This document shows positions 25,236-37,292 of a DNA stretch of 64,000 nucleotides, piece by piece (the stretch's first letter is position 1; each line of letters opens with the position of its first letter). The stretch is from NCBI GenBank assembly GCA_003117195.1, contig BDSI01000097.1:249031-313030 (forward strand), given 5' to 3'. This stretch comes from Eudorina sp. 2006-703-Eu-15 (taxonomy: Eukaryota > Chlorophyta > Chlorophyceae > Chlamydomonadales > Volvocaceae). The notes under the pieces are model-generated. The model ran no database searches. It worked only from the letters and a program-made list of their open reading frames with translations, and was not told the DNA's origin. Made by a program: the position numbers and the translations under genes.

Positions 25236-28200
25236 TGCCATGCGTCGTTCTCGCTCCGGTACGCGGTATCGAAGCGCCGCGTGTGTGAGCACTGAGAGTG
25301 CCTGTGTGTGGTGCGGACGCGTGTTTGATTTTTAAATCGGCGAGATGGCATTGTAAAATCTAAGACGACTTCCAAGTCGGTTTGCGCGCTGGGGCAGCGA
25401 GTCAGAACTCCGTCCGCACACGACCCTCTACCGTAGTTGCAGCAGATGCAGTAGGCACTCCTCGAGCTGTGAACGATCCCCCCCTCGGTCCGCGCTGTCG
25501 TACCTGTCGTACGACCTGCAGGAAGCAGGGCTTTGAGACCATCATGATGAACTGCAACCCCGAGACGGTGTCCACCGACTACGACACCTCCACCCGCCTG
25601 TACTTCGAGCCCATCACGGGTGGGTGGGTGCGTGGTTGCTGGTCGCTGGGCGTGATGGGGGGGGTGGACTGGGGGGGGGTTGGGGTGAAAAAGAGGTGAA
25701 AAAGAAAACGTTCCAGACCAGACGCACCCAGCCCGAGTGATTGAGGTGTTGGGGGTGTTCGGGCAGGATCACGGTGCCACGGCCGAGTCGATGCCGAGGG
25801 GGTTGAGGGCCAGGGATTCGGGCCAATGGGGGGCTCAGGAATGGGGGTTTTGACCGTCGAAGGCGCAGAGACTGACGGATCCCTCCTACCCATCTACTGC
25901 TGCGCCAGCAACCCTCCTTCCGCTCCACTACCCCTTCCGTTCCTCCTCGCAAAAGATCAAAGAAACAGCGAAACCGCGGAAAACGAACGCACCAAACTGC
26001 TCTACCTGTAACCACCAATGTTTTGGGATGTCGGCGTGTCGTCCCCTTGCCCCTCTCCACCCCGCAGTCGAGGACGTGCTGAACGTGATTGAGGCGGAGC
26101 GGCCCGAGGGCGTCATTGTGCAGTTCGGCGGCCAGACGCCGCTGAAGATCGCCATGGACCTGGACCGCGCGCTCAAGGCCAACCCCATCCCGGCGGCCAG
26201 CGGCAACGGCAACGTGCGCGTGTGGGGCACGTCGCCCGACTCCATCGACATTGCGGAGGACCGCGACCGCTGGATGGAGCTGCTCACGAAGCTGGACATC
26301 CGCCAGCCGGCGGGTGGCTCGGCCAGGTGCGGGTGGCCGTGTGGCCGTGTGTGTTGCTAAGGCAGGCAGACCAGAAATGTGTGTGTGTGTGTGTGGTACG
26401 GAAAGAACAAACACACAGAGGCGCGTGTGTTTGTGCCCGTGCTGAAGGAAACTCGCTCCAAAACAACCCGCTTCCCCGCACGAGGGCGCCGGGTGCGGTG
26501 GCCTCCAACCCGACCCCTCTTCGCGGCCTTCCGACCTCGCGCCCGCGCCACTCACATTCCTCCACCTTCCTCCACCTGCCTCCACCTTCCTCCACCTGCC
26601 TCCACCTGCCTCCACCTTGCTCTACCTTCCTCCACCTTGTTGCACCTTCCTCCACCTTGTTCCACCTTCTCCACCTTCCCGGCAGGTCCGAGGAGGAGGC
26701 CTTCGAGAAGGCCAACCGCCTGGGCTACCCGGTCATGATCCGTCCGTCGTACGTGCTGGGTGGACGTGCCATGGAGATCCTGTACAGCAACGATGACCTG
26801 AAGCGGTGAGAGACCACAGACCCCCGAACGCGTCCCCCAGCCCTGACCCTGACCCCAACCCCGACTCCCAACTCCGACCCAGACTCAGACTCAGATTTAG
26901 ACAGACGCAGACGCAGACCCCCGACCTCCCCCCGAACCCGGACCCTAACCACGAACTCCGAACCCGATCCCGGCTGGGCTTCTCCCGCTGACCGATTCAC
27001 TTCCCTCCCCTTCCGTCGCTTTTTATCGCTCCCGACTCTCTTTGATCCCCACCCCCACGACCACCCCCACGACCACCCCCACGTCCACCCCACGACCACC
27101 CCCACGTCCACCCCACCACCACCCCCACGACCCCACACACCGCAGGTACGTGACCTTCGCGGTGGAGGTGGACCCGGAGCGTCCGGTGCTGATTGACAAG
27201 TACCTGGACCGCGCGGTGGAGCTGGACGTGGACGCGCTGTGCGACAAGGACGGCAACGTGGTGATTGCTGGCATCATGGAGCACATTGAGCAGGCGGGCA
27301 TCCACTCGGGCGACTCGGCGTGCTCGCTGCCCACGCAGTCCATCCCCGCCAAGACGCTGGACACCATCCGGTAAGTTGATTATTGATTGCGTCAGGAAAC
27401 GGCGGAATAAAAGAAGATGTGGTTTGGCAGTGGCACGGTTGAGTACTGATTGCTTCAGAAAAGGGAGGGATAAAAGAAGATGTGGTTTGGCATTGACACG
27501 GTTCAGGAGGGAAGTGAGGGGATTCAGAGGGAGGGGAGGAGGTGGTTTGGCCGAGCGGGGGGCTGGGAGGGTTCTCTTGTCTCTGATGGTTTGGCTGTCT
27601 ATTGGCGGGGGGAGATGAAGGGGCGGCTGCGGTAGGTTAGGCGTGGGAGGGCGTGCGCGAGGGGCAGCCTCAAGGGAGGGGCCGGGGGCGCGGGCGCAGC
27701 AAGTGAAGAGAGGCGGACGTCGCGCGCTGACGCCTTGCGTGTGTCCTTGTACGATAACCCTGCCGTACCGCAGGGCCTGGACCGTCTCGATCGCCAAGGA
27801 GCTGAACGTCGTTGGTCTGATCAACATCCAGTTCGCGGTTCAGGACGACATCCCGTACATCATCGAGGCCAACCCGCGTGCCTCCCGGTGAGGGTGGGGA
27901 CGGGGTGTAGGGACAGGGAGGGGGCGGCGTCGACTTTGGACGGCAAATGGAGGCATCCGGCCTCGGGTGCCCCCAAGGCCCCGAACTGAGGGACGGCCCA
28001 CCAGGCCCCGAACACCCCCGCCTCATCCTGTGGCCCTGACTCTCCGCTCCCCCGTCCCCTTGCCCGCCTCCCCCGGTCCCCCTGTCGGCCGCCCTCGCGC
28101 CCCCGCTCAGCACGGTGCCGTTCGTGGCCAAGGCCGTCGGCCACCCGATCGCCAAGTACGCCTCCCTGCTCATGTCGGGTGAGAGTGATAGGGGGGACCC

Positions 28201-29108
28201 GTGTGCGGGCGAGCATTGGGGGATCGAGCTGGGCCGTGTGCGTGTGTTGGGGGGGGGCGTGTGTGAGTTCGTAGGCGGGCAGAGCAGAGGGCGTGCCATG
28301 CACGGCGGCACAGCAAAGCCCGGAGATGATGCCCGTATGCCCACATGCACGGTGTGTGAGTAAAAGAAACGGATCCCCGATGTGAGCAAGAAAACCCCAG
28401 GCTGGTGTGTGTGTGCGTGTTGGCATGGGGTGTGGGTATAGATCTCCACGTCGCGGACCACGACTGCGGTTCTGTTGCGTTCCCGCTGCGTTCGCCTCGC
28501 TTTACACGGCGGCACCGTACATACCTGGTGGTGCGTGCTCGCAGGCAAGACCCTGGCGGAGATTGGCTTCACGGAGGAGCCGATCCCCGCGCACGTGGCG
28601 GTTAAGGAGGTGGTGCTGCCGTTCAACAAGTTCCCCGGTGGGCAGGGGACGGGGGAGGGGCGGGGGAGGGGGTGGGTGTAGGAAGGTAGGGAGAGGGGGA
28701 GGTCAAGGGGTGAAACCCATGTTGTCGCTACAGCTGGGCGCGGAGAGTACGCCTGCAGCTGATGGTGCTTATCCCACCGCCGCTGCTGCTGTGCGCGCGG
28801 CAGCCGCCCCGGTGAAACAGGACCCGAAGCTGTGGTTCTTGTTTGGCACTTTCTCCGGAGCCGTGGCCCCTCCTGGAGCCCCTACCCGCCCATCCGTCCC
28901 TGCACATTCCGCAGCCCTCCACCCCCGCCGCCGTTGCGCACTACCCACTCCCCCCTCCGATTGTTCTTCAACCCTCCGCCCATCCCTCGGATTGTTCTTC
29001 ACCCATCCCACACTCACGCCCCATTCCCGCCGTTTTCCGCTTCTCGCGGCTCAACTGTGTTTCTTCTTACGCACCCGCCCCTCCCGCCTTCCGTCGCCTC
29101 CTCCCCCG

Positions 29109-29156
<48 letters not shown>

Positions 29157-30647
29157 TTATGGGTGGGCTTCTCATCAAACACACACAGGCGCGGACACGC
29201 TGTTGGGCCCTGAGATGCGCTCCACCGGCGAGGTGATGGGCATCGACAAGGAGTTTGCGTCGGCCTTCGCCAAGGCGCAGATCGCGGCCGGACAGCGGCT
29301 GCCCAAGACGGGCAAGGTCTTCATCTCCATGGCGGACAAGTACAAGCCGGAGATCGTCTCCATCGCGCGCGACCTGGGCAACCTGGGCTTCGGGCTCGTG
29401 GCGACCGGTGAGCGGGGGGATGGTGGGCGGGGGGATGTTCGACGGCGGCGGCGGCGGGAATGTCGCGGGGTTCCCAAGCAGAGACGAGAAGGGGGACGGG
29501 AGCGGACAGGCATGGGGTTGAGTGTCTGGGACAGGGTTGGGGTACGGGTTGAGTGTCTGAGGCAGGGTACAGTACAGGGGTAGGTGTCGGTACATTGACG
29601 GGGAGGTCGAGGCGACGCACTGCACTGCACATCGATGGGGTATTCCAGGGGTGAAGTATGGTGTACTAAGTAGAGTAGGTTGTACTAGAAGCCGGCGAAG
29701 CGCATGCATAAGAGGGATACCTCACCACACTACACCACAGGTCCGTTTTGGTAGAGATCCTGAGATTTTGGGCGGTTCGGTCGGCGGGTTTCTCACACTG
29801 AACACTACACCACACGAGACCCGACCACCCCGCACCGCTGATCGGCTGAACGCCCCTGGGTGCGCCGCTGCTGCTGCCCCCGCTGTGGCCCCGCGCTGTC
29901 TCCTCCTCCCGCTGCGGTGCGCAGCCGGTACCGCCTCCAAGCTGCGCGAGGCGGGCGTGCCGTGCGAGCTGGTGTTCAAGATCCAGGAGGGGCGACCGAA
30001 CCCGGCGGATCTGATGAAGAACGGCGAGATCTCGCTCATCATGATGACCTCGGGGTACGGCGGATCTTCCTCTTGGTTGGCCGTGCATTTGAGTGTGTCC
30101 CGCGGGCATCTGGATCCAGATTTGGGTCCTCGACTCGGGAATCTGGGGTCCGTACTGGGGTCCGTACTGGGGTCCGTACTGGGGTCCGTGCCAGTATCCA
30201 CCGTTCTCACCCGCATCGTACCCGGTGACAACCATTCTCACTACCCGCCCGGTACCCACCCGCACCACCATGCCCACCCGCAGCGGCGACGAGGCGGACC
30301 TCCGTGACGGCAAGGACCTGCGCCGCCTGGCGCTGGCCCAGGGCATCCCCACCGTCACCACGGTGGCGGGCGCGCGCGCCACCACCGCCGCGCTGCGGGC
30401 CATGCGCGCCGGGCCGTTGGTGCAGATCCCCCTGCAGGACTTCTTCCCCAACTACTACGACGACTCGATCGAGTGAGTTTGCCGTACCCCGTAGCAGCCG
30501 TTACCGCCGTACTGCTAAAGCCAACTTTCTGCTCATGCCGTACGATTGCCGTACTTGCGATGTGCAATGGTGCATTGCGTTGATCGATCCGTGCACTTAC
30601 GGCCACGACCCGCTGCCGTCGGTGTTTGCAGGCTGATGCTCAAGTAA
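17726..30647 (+). CDS. carB: Carbamoyl-phosphate synthase large subunit, plastid
   Basis: Makes carbamoyl phosphate with a separate glutaminase subunit, for arginine and pyrimidines. Twenty-five exons: 17726-18022, 18090-18136, 18213-18252, 18367-18453, 18580-18651, 20470-20596, 21005-21225, 21615-21690, 22467-22606, 22943-23008, 23768-23930, 24162-24376, 24602-24797, 25012-25258, 25522-25619, 26068-26326, 26686-26805, 27146-27370, 27774-27887, 28111-28178, 28545-28637, 29189-29407, 29925-30054, 30284-30472, 30632-30647. All phases close, giving 1174 aa. After a basic, Ser/Ala-rich transit peptide (about 1-65) come two homologous ATP-grasp halves ([39 protein letters not shown]), each with MGGQT/FGGQT, RPAF or RPSY and IIE.NPR motifs. 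A methylglyoxal-synthase-like regulatory domain follows ([27 protein letters not shown]). The last junction is uncertain: exon 24 could also stop at the TGA directly after Glu at 30473. Confidence 0.95.
19954..20075. repeat. Two adjacent inverted repeats in a CPS intron
   Basis: The first pairs catgcgttgattcg (19954-19967) with its exact complement at 20012-20025. The second pairs agcatgcattcggcgccg (20029-20046) with a perfect 18 bp complement at 20058-20075 across an 11 nt loop. Both sit in the 1.8 kb intron after exon 5. Confidence 0.85.
29108..29188 (+). repeat. (CA)n tract with a ggcgggtttctc..aaacacac-type motif at a 3' splice site
   Basis: A long (CA)n run, then ggttatgggtgggcttctca and caaacacacacag, which is the actual 3' splice site of CPS exon 22. 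Related CA-flanked motifs occur near 447, 2163, 49738 and 51764. Confidence 0.6.
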
Positions 30648-33019
30648 ACGGTGTAATACAGGGAAGCTTCAGCAGCTTGAGGGTTTGCGGCGCGGTGTGT
30701 ACCAGGCCAGGGAACGTTTCTCTAGTTGCCTCCAGCCGCTCTCAAGCCGCTGGGACAAACCGATTCCGGGATTCCGTGTGCGCACGTGAATCGGTTGTGG
30801 GGGGTCGTCGGATGACAAGGTGATGATTACCAGGGCGAGGGGTCAGGGGTGTCAGTGTGCGCGCGGTATGCGGGGCGGGAGATGTAGGGGCGGCGGGAGG
30901 GCCGTGGCGGCCGAGCGATATTCGAGCGCGCACGCCGCGAGTTGTACGAATTTTGTACGACAGGATGCGCGCGAGAGGTCCTGCTGTCTAAGCAGTGGCC
31001 CTATAGACCTCTACCTCACCAGGGGCACGGACCGGCCATCCCGAGTACGACAGTCAACTAACAAAGTGCTGGCCGCACTTTGTAGTTGCTGCCGCTTGCA
31101 AGTGCTGCCGATACGATACGATACGACACTGTGTTGTGTCATCCGATATACTACGTAAATGTCGCGAGGTGAGGTGTGGGTGATATCTTATATGTCTTCT
31201 GCTGTATACTATAAGGTTTGTTGCCCGCGACGGCGATAGTTTGGCCCTGGGGAGAGCAGGGCAGGGGCTCCAAGAGTCTCGAAAGGCCTCGGGCCATGAG
31301 CAGTGGTGTGCTGGCTGGGGGCGAAGGCTTGCCCTGCCACAGCGCAATGGGCTGTGCGCTGCGTTTTCTCTGTAGGGTTGGGAGTGCACATGCCCGTTTG
31401 CATGAGAGACCGTTTGAATCGGCCGAATCGGCGGCGTGGCTGTCCGTGGGAGGGTGGGTGGGCATCCAAAGAGGGCAACTCCGCTGACCGCCCTGACGCC
31501 GATGCCTGCCCCGCCTGAATCTGGAGACTTTTACCCTTCAGTGGAATGGGAGTACCGCAACCTTGGGTGCGGGTTCCCTGCAAAATCCGGATTCGAAATC
31601 CAACGGCCCGCTGTGTTGCGCCGTGCGCGGGATGGCAGGGCTCGGCTCAGCGTTGGCGGATTCTCCGCCAGCGCAGGGGGACATATAGGAGCTGGGACGG
31701 ACGGAGGGCGCGTCGCGTTCAAAACTTGCGGGGACTCGGTGATTTTCTCGGCGCTGGTGGGGGATGGTTCGCCTCTCGTCACGTCCCCCATACCCCTCGA
31801 GACGCGGTGAGCAAATTGCGGCAGCGAAATTTTGTGGGGACCTGTGGGGAGGGAGGCTCCCGCGAAGTCGGCTCTGCGCAGTCGAAGCAGTGACGGTCAG
31901 CGAAATGGCAGGCGACGCCGAGCGACACAGAATTTTCTTTTCAAGGGTAAGCAATTTTCATGCACGAACATATTTTCCTTGTAAGCGCATTTCCCAGCGA
32001 AACGTGTGTGGGTGTGCCGATCTTTCCGTTTCTCATTCCCATCATTCCAAGCGGTTTCCTGTCACGACGGCGAACGAGGAAGGTCGTCGCTGTCCTCAGC
32101 TGCGCCGCACCCTCGGGCACCCTCGTCATGTGCCCGTCAATCGGCGGCCAGTCCGTGTCATATGACGTTCGACACCACCAAACGTCGTCAATCTTCAGCT
32201 GATAACTGCTCTTATCCGCACGGCATAAGAGCTCAAAAGCAGGAGCGCGCAAGCGTAGCAGATACGGTGGCGGTTTCTTCGCATTCCCCTGAAGGACAGC
32301 TTGATCATCCATCAGTAGGGGAGAGCCCCCCGGTGGCGGCGGCCCCGTGCCCCCGGAAGTAAGGGAGCTGCACCCAAGGGGGTCATGCACTCGTACATGC
32401 TGCATAGGCACACCACGCGGCAGGCGCCGTGCAGCCACGGGTCTCACGCACGGGACGCAGCCGCTGCTGGCCCGGCACCCGGTGCCAACGACCCCCCTGA
32501 TGTCCATGCATGGCCGATGTCAAAGCGGGCCCATCCAGGGATTTGGGGGTGCTCAGTGTCTAGGGTTTCTCAGATGTATCTGGGAAGTCACTCCGGGTCC
32601 TGGGGTCTTGGGGTTCTCAGAGTCCTGGGGAGCTGGGGTCCTTGGCGCTCTCGGTTTCCTCGAGGGAGGAGCCCGCCTGGACGGTCTTGGATGGTCCTGG
32701 ATGCCTGCCTCTGGCACCCTCGGCCCCTGACGCCGCCTGACAGTCCTGCCGCAAGCTCACCAACCCATCACCAACCCATCACCAACCAACCACCAACCCA
32801 TCATTAACCCAACAACACCAACACAGCACTTCCCTGCTGAAAAAAGTCGGCGGCCGCGCAAACCACCCAGGCCAGGAGGCGACGTACGGGGAGAGAGATA
32901 GGTGTGGAGCCGGCACGCGAGCACGGCCCATAGGCCGCTCCCTCGCTGCGCGGCACCAGGCATCTCGCGTCACCGGCGCTTTCATGTGACCAAATCATGT
33001 TTCCAAAACATGTGTCCAA
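30648..33019. other. Intergenic region, CPS to RING gene 1
   Basis: A TGTAA lies at about 30652, only a few bases after the favoured CPS stop. No family-level coding signal is seen. There is a near-perfect hairpin at about 31643-31667 (gcgttggcgga / tccgccagcgc) and short caccaacccat repeats at about 32757-32805. Open frames overlap on both strands without splice or domain support. Confidence 0.5.
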
Positions 33020-33547
33020 TCAAGTGCCAACCACCTCAACAACGGGCGCTGCGACGTTACAAATAGGACAGCGACTGCGCACGCCGCGCCGCATCATCTC
33101 CCGCCAGCAGGCCCCGCACACGCAGCAGTGCACGCTGGCGCCGTGATGGTACCCCACCGTCGCCCTTTCCGCCATGCACACCGCGCACAGGCCGCGCAGG
33201 CCACCAACGCCGCCGCTGGCGCCGTCGCCGCCGTCGCCGCCACCGCCGCGGCGGCGAGCGTTGTCGGTCCTCCGTCGCTCCCTCATCCGCTCGCAGACCA
33301 ATTCGGGGTCGTGGGGTGCCCTCTCTCGCTCCCTCCTCGACCCGAATCGTAAGCCCAGGGTGAAGCAACCCGCCATGGCAGCCAGGTGCAGCAGGCCCCT
33401 GACGATGGGTAGACATGCGAGCTGCACGGACCGCTGCCTGGGAGCAGGCCAGCCGCTGCTGCTGGCAGATCCGTCCGCGCGGCTGGCCAGCTCCAGGACG
33501 GATGCCCGAAACAGGACCATGGCAGGCGAGCACGGATCGAGGCGCAC
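33020..33547 (-). CDS. Membrane-anchored MDM2-type RING protein 1
   Basis: Single-exon gene of 175 aa. The C-terminal RING (about 121-163) starts LCAVCMAERATVG, continues HHGASVHCCVCGAC and ends CPIC. The HGx3Hx3Cx2C spacing matches the C2H2C4 RING of the MDM2 class rather than the usual C3HC4. A hydrophobic stretch at about 42-66 (VQLACLPIVRGLLHLAAMAG) is a likely membrane anchor, followed by a basic, Gly-rich linker. The predicted role is a membrane-bound E3 ubiquitin ligase; substrate and compartment are unknown. The closest relative in view is the next gene; about 41 of the last 55 residues are identical. An internal Met at residue 10 is an alternative start. Confidence 0.7.
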   Translation of the reverse strand: MRLDPCSPAMVLFRASVLELASRADGSASSSGWPAPRQRSVQLACLPIVRGLLHLAAMAGCFTLGLRFGSRRERERAPHDPELVCERMRERRRTDNARRRGGGGDGGDGASGGVGGLRGLCAVCMAERATVGYHHGASVHCCVCGACWREMMRRGVRSRCPICNVAAPVVEVVGT

Positions 33548-34688
33548 TGGGCAGTGAGGTTGCTGGAGGACTGGACTGGACGAGGATCGTGATGCCGTGT
33601 GGGTTGTGGGTGAGGCTGACGGGCGGATATTCGCCGATGGGTTCTTGCCTGTGGCTGAGACGGTCGCGGCGAAGCCAAGGGTGATTTAGACGCTGAGCTG
33701 AGGGCCCAAAGATGGCTGGATTGCCGGGAAATATCTGCACCGAACATAAATATGAATATCTGTTGAGGCTGGCGGGAGCGGATTACGACTGCGACTGTCT
33801 GTTCGTGTCTGTTGGCGAGCAAGAATAAGGGTGCGGAAGACAAGGGAAACAATGTGAATAAAATTATAGAGTTAGCAAAAATATTATTAATCAAGATCTT
33901 CGTTGCGCGTTGCGCTGCTTGAAAGTAATATGAAATGTGCACTCCTCCTGACGGGCCAGGCCGCTTTGGGTCATGCACCCTTACTTTGCTGTGATAATAA
34001 AAGTTGGTTTACTTTACCAATAAAATTTTGGCGGAATGGGCGAACGAACCGACGACCGTTCAGGATTCACGGTTACAAGGGGCCAAGTTTCGCCGTACAG
34101 CCTTTCCCGTGGTACAACCAGGGTAGTACGCGACGGTCTTACTAACGCGGGAGAATGTGAACTGCAATCCAACAATCCGACACCGCAACAATCGGTTTTC
34201 GATGTACAAGCCCTTCGCTAATCTGCCACCTCGCTTGTTGCGCGCGCGGCGACCTGGATGGTGACTGTTGGTTAGCAAACAGGTGGGCAGCACCGCGCCA
34301 GGGCAAATTGCGGCCCACAGCATATCACACGGCTTCATAGACCCAACGCACTCAGACGCTACCGAGCTGAAAGAGCGGTCCGGCGCAAGTTCTCTCGAGC
34401 CTGCTGCAGATGGCCATTATGCCACACCACCGATGGAACCGTCACTACTGGACAAAGGCACCGCAATGGCGCTGCGGCGTGGATACATCTGCAGCGGCAC
34501 GAGATTCGATGCGGCCCAGCCTTTGTTTGCGAACGGCGCGTGAAGCACAAGGCAACATGTCCCTGCTTTGCAGCTGCCGTACTGCACTGCCTTACTGTGC
34601 TGCCGAGGGTACGGCGCCCGGCAAAAGCCCCACCTGCTGAGGAACTCCGTGGATGTCCACGAGCCTGCCACGTCGGACCGGTCCACAG
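33548..34688. other. Spacer between the two RING genes
   Basis: About 1.1 kb with an AT-richer part at 33830-34030. It must hold the promoter of RING gene 1 and the 3' UTR of RING gene 2. No gene is seen. Confidence 0.5.
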
Positions 34689-35237
34689 CTAAGTGCCGAT
34701 CACCTCAGCCGCCGGTGCCCTCTGATTGCACATCGGGCAGCGACTGGCCATGCCGCGCCGCGCCATCTCCCGCCAGCAGGCCCCGCACACGCAGCAGTGC
34801 ACTTTGGAGCCGTGCTGGAACCCCACCGTCGCCCTGTTCGCCATGCACACCGCGCACAGGCCGTCCAGGCCGCCGCCGCCGCCAGCGCCGCCGCCGTCGC
34901 CGCCTCGGCCCTCGGCCGCCGCCGACGGCACCGCGGTCGGTGACGCAGCGGCACCGGCAGAAGCTCCGCCGGCCGCGCTGCTGCTGCGCCGCCGCAGCAG
35001 CGGTTGGCTGTTGCAGGGCCCGGGGGGGTCGACCCCGGTGTTCCAGTGGCGGCGGCGGTCCGGGGCGTCCTCGTCGCCGCCGCCGGCCCCGACGGCGGAC
35101 ACGGAGGCGGCGGGGACGGACGGCTCGCGGTGCGCGACGGCCTCGAACAACTGGCCTGCGAGCCAGCCGATGGTGAAGCTGGTGACCGCAGCAACCGCGA
35201 GGACGGTCAGCCGCAGCAACACCGCGCCGACTGGCAT
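34689..35237 (-). CDS. Membrane-anchored MDM2-type RING protein 2
   Basis: Single-exon gene of 182 aa. The N-terminal hydrophobic segment (about 5-30, LLRLTVLAVAAVTSFTIGWL) is a signal anchor, followed by an Ala/Ser/Gly-rich linker. The C-terminal RING (about 128-170) starts LCAVCMANRATVGF, continues QHGSKVHCCVCGAC and ends CPMC, with the same MDM2-like C2H2C4 spacing as its neighbour. Both genes lie on the same strand 1.1 kb apart and share the last 55 residues at about 75 percent, so they are a tandem duplication. The linkers have diverged completely. The likely activity is a membrane-bound E3 ubiquitin ligase. Confidence 0.75.
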   Translation of the reverse strand: MPVGAVLLRLTVLAVAAVTSFTIGWLAGQLFEAVAHREPSVPAASVSAVGAGGGDEDAPDRRRHWNTGVDPPGPCNSQPLLRRRSSSAAGGASAGAAASPTAVPSAAAEGRGGDGGGAGGGGGLDGLCAVCMANRATVGFQHGSKVHCCVCGACWREMARRGMASRCPMCNQRAPAAEVIGT

Positions 35238-37292
35238 CGCGTATGTAAGCTGCTGATTACTCGATTACGGTAGATTACAGTACTGCAGAGGAAGGAGCCT
35301 CGAAGGAGCGCGACACCGCCTTCCTGTCGAATCCTAAATAATCCTTGGCACACGTCCTTCCTTCCTTCACGATGCCCTGCCCGAGAAGATGTATGACCAC
35401 TTGACAGTGAGCGAGATAAAGTAGCAGCTTTGCGTGCTTGTGACAAGGTGCTTGTGTGGTGGTTCTCCTCGGACGATGTCACGCTGCAAACAATTTAGGG
35501 GCGCGTTGCGGTGCTGGTTGGCGCCGGGCTGCGTGAATGTGGTTCACGGCAGGTTCATCGCTTAATCATGGCCAAAGTACCTGTACCGGAACAATTTGCC
35601 GCAGCCCGCGCGTGCGTGGTAGGTATGGCTCTTAAAGATTGGCGTCGTTGACCCACAAAATAGAGCCAACATGCGGGCCGGCAAGTGCTCGGATGAGGGA
35701 GACGCCTCGCTGCCGTCCAACAGTGCAGAACAGTTCAGTTGATACATTGTCGCCTTGGACGCAGTACATGCGGTGCAAGAAGTTCCAAAGGCGTGTGATC
35801 AGCTTAGTGGCCAGGTCATGTCATGCCGAAAGAAAGGTCGACTCGTGTCCGTTTTGCAAAGATGCAACTTGCGAAGTCCGTGGGTACCGGAATCCGCCCC
35901 GTGGTTCAGGGCGAAATCCTGGAGCCTTGCCGTTTCTCAACCATGATCACGCATTGCACACAGCTCCAATCTTCCAGTAATGTTTTTTGGCCTCGTCGCA
36001 GAGTCTGGTCCCCGGACCTGGGACCAGATGACTGTGACGGAAGACGTAACGACGAATCGCGCCAAGCTGATTACAAGCAAGCATTTGCATGAAATTAGGC
36101 TACAAGATATGCTACCATTATATCTTAAGTCCCAAAGCCTTCAGGACAATGTCTCTGGCTTAGGTACGGCTCCATGATCACGAACCGCCTCTGCAACGGT
36201 CTTCCCTGCTATAATGTTGCAGCCGCCGATGCAGACATCAGAAGAGTGTAGGGGCAGCACTCAACTCTTAGCAACTGCAACGTTCGTAGATACATGCATG
36301 GGGCCTTTGAATTTTGTGCCTAGCTTTCGTAACAAAGACAAACCTAGACCGAAACGCTGGGTGGACGCGAATGAATAAATTGAGCCACTTCAATAGCATT
36401 AGGCTCGCTCTTCGCCCTTGCCGGGCTGCCTCAATTCGTATCTTCTGTTCTTCCCTCCCACATTTCTGATTCTGGTCCATTCAAAGCACAATCAACATCC
36501 TAATCGGCGAGACTCTAGCGAAAGGCCCGTACGAATTTCCAGGGAAACGTGAAGTGGATACAGCGGCGTCCATCGGACACAGCACACGTGTACAGACATC
36601 AGGCCAAGCCCGAGGTAAGCCGCTCAGTTTGAAGTGGGCCTCACGAACACGCCGGCCTGCCCGTCATCCACCTGCCTGCGGCCACCCTGCCGCACACACT
36701 GCCGTGTTCCACAACACCGTCCTGCACGTCTCCACCAATTGCTGCCCCCATCACCCATTGCGGCCCCGCTGAATCCGCGTGCCGACGCGTCCGCGTTTTC
36801 ATGGCACACACACACACACACCACGTCACCCCACATAGGCCCCCCACGTGGCCCCGCGTGACCCCTCATGGCCCACATAGCGGCTTCCCAGCATGCGAAG
36901 CAGTACCTCCCACGCAAAGTCACCTGCGCCCTCCGCTGCCGCTTGCCCCAGTTCCAGCCACTACCCCTCCCCTCCCCTCATCCCGCTCCCCCTGGCCGAC
37001 GTCTCTCGCACCACCCTCCGCGGCGGCGATGTGGTCTACACAGCCCAATCACCCGCCCCTGTCCTGCGCCTGCGGTCCGGGGCTGTCCTCCCCTCCCCCG
37101 TCCGCGCGCGCGCCCCAAGCACCTCCACGCCTCCACGTGCCCACAGGCACCCGCACCTCGGCATCTCCCGCCCTTTGCGTCACCGCACCGCCGCCCAACC
37201 GCATCTGCTCCGGTGACTCCGGGGAGTCACGCACCTAGTCCGGAGCCAGGCCTGACGCTGACAACAGCGCGGGCAGCGGTCGCCGCGGCCGC
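35238..37292. other. Divergent spacer, RING gene 2 and MED18-like gene
   Basis: About 2 kb, AT-richer at 35500-36500 and C-rich with CA tracts at 36600-37200. It holds the 5' regions of two divergent genes. No supported open frame or RNA gene. Confidence 0.5.
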
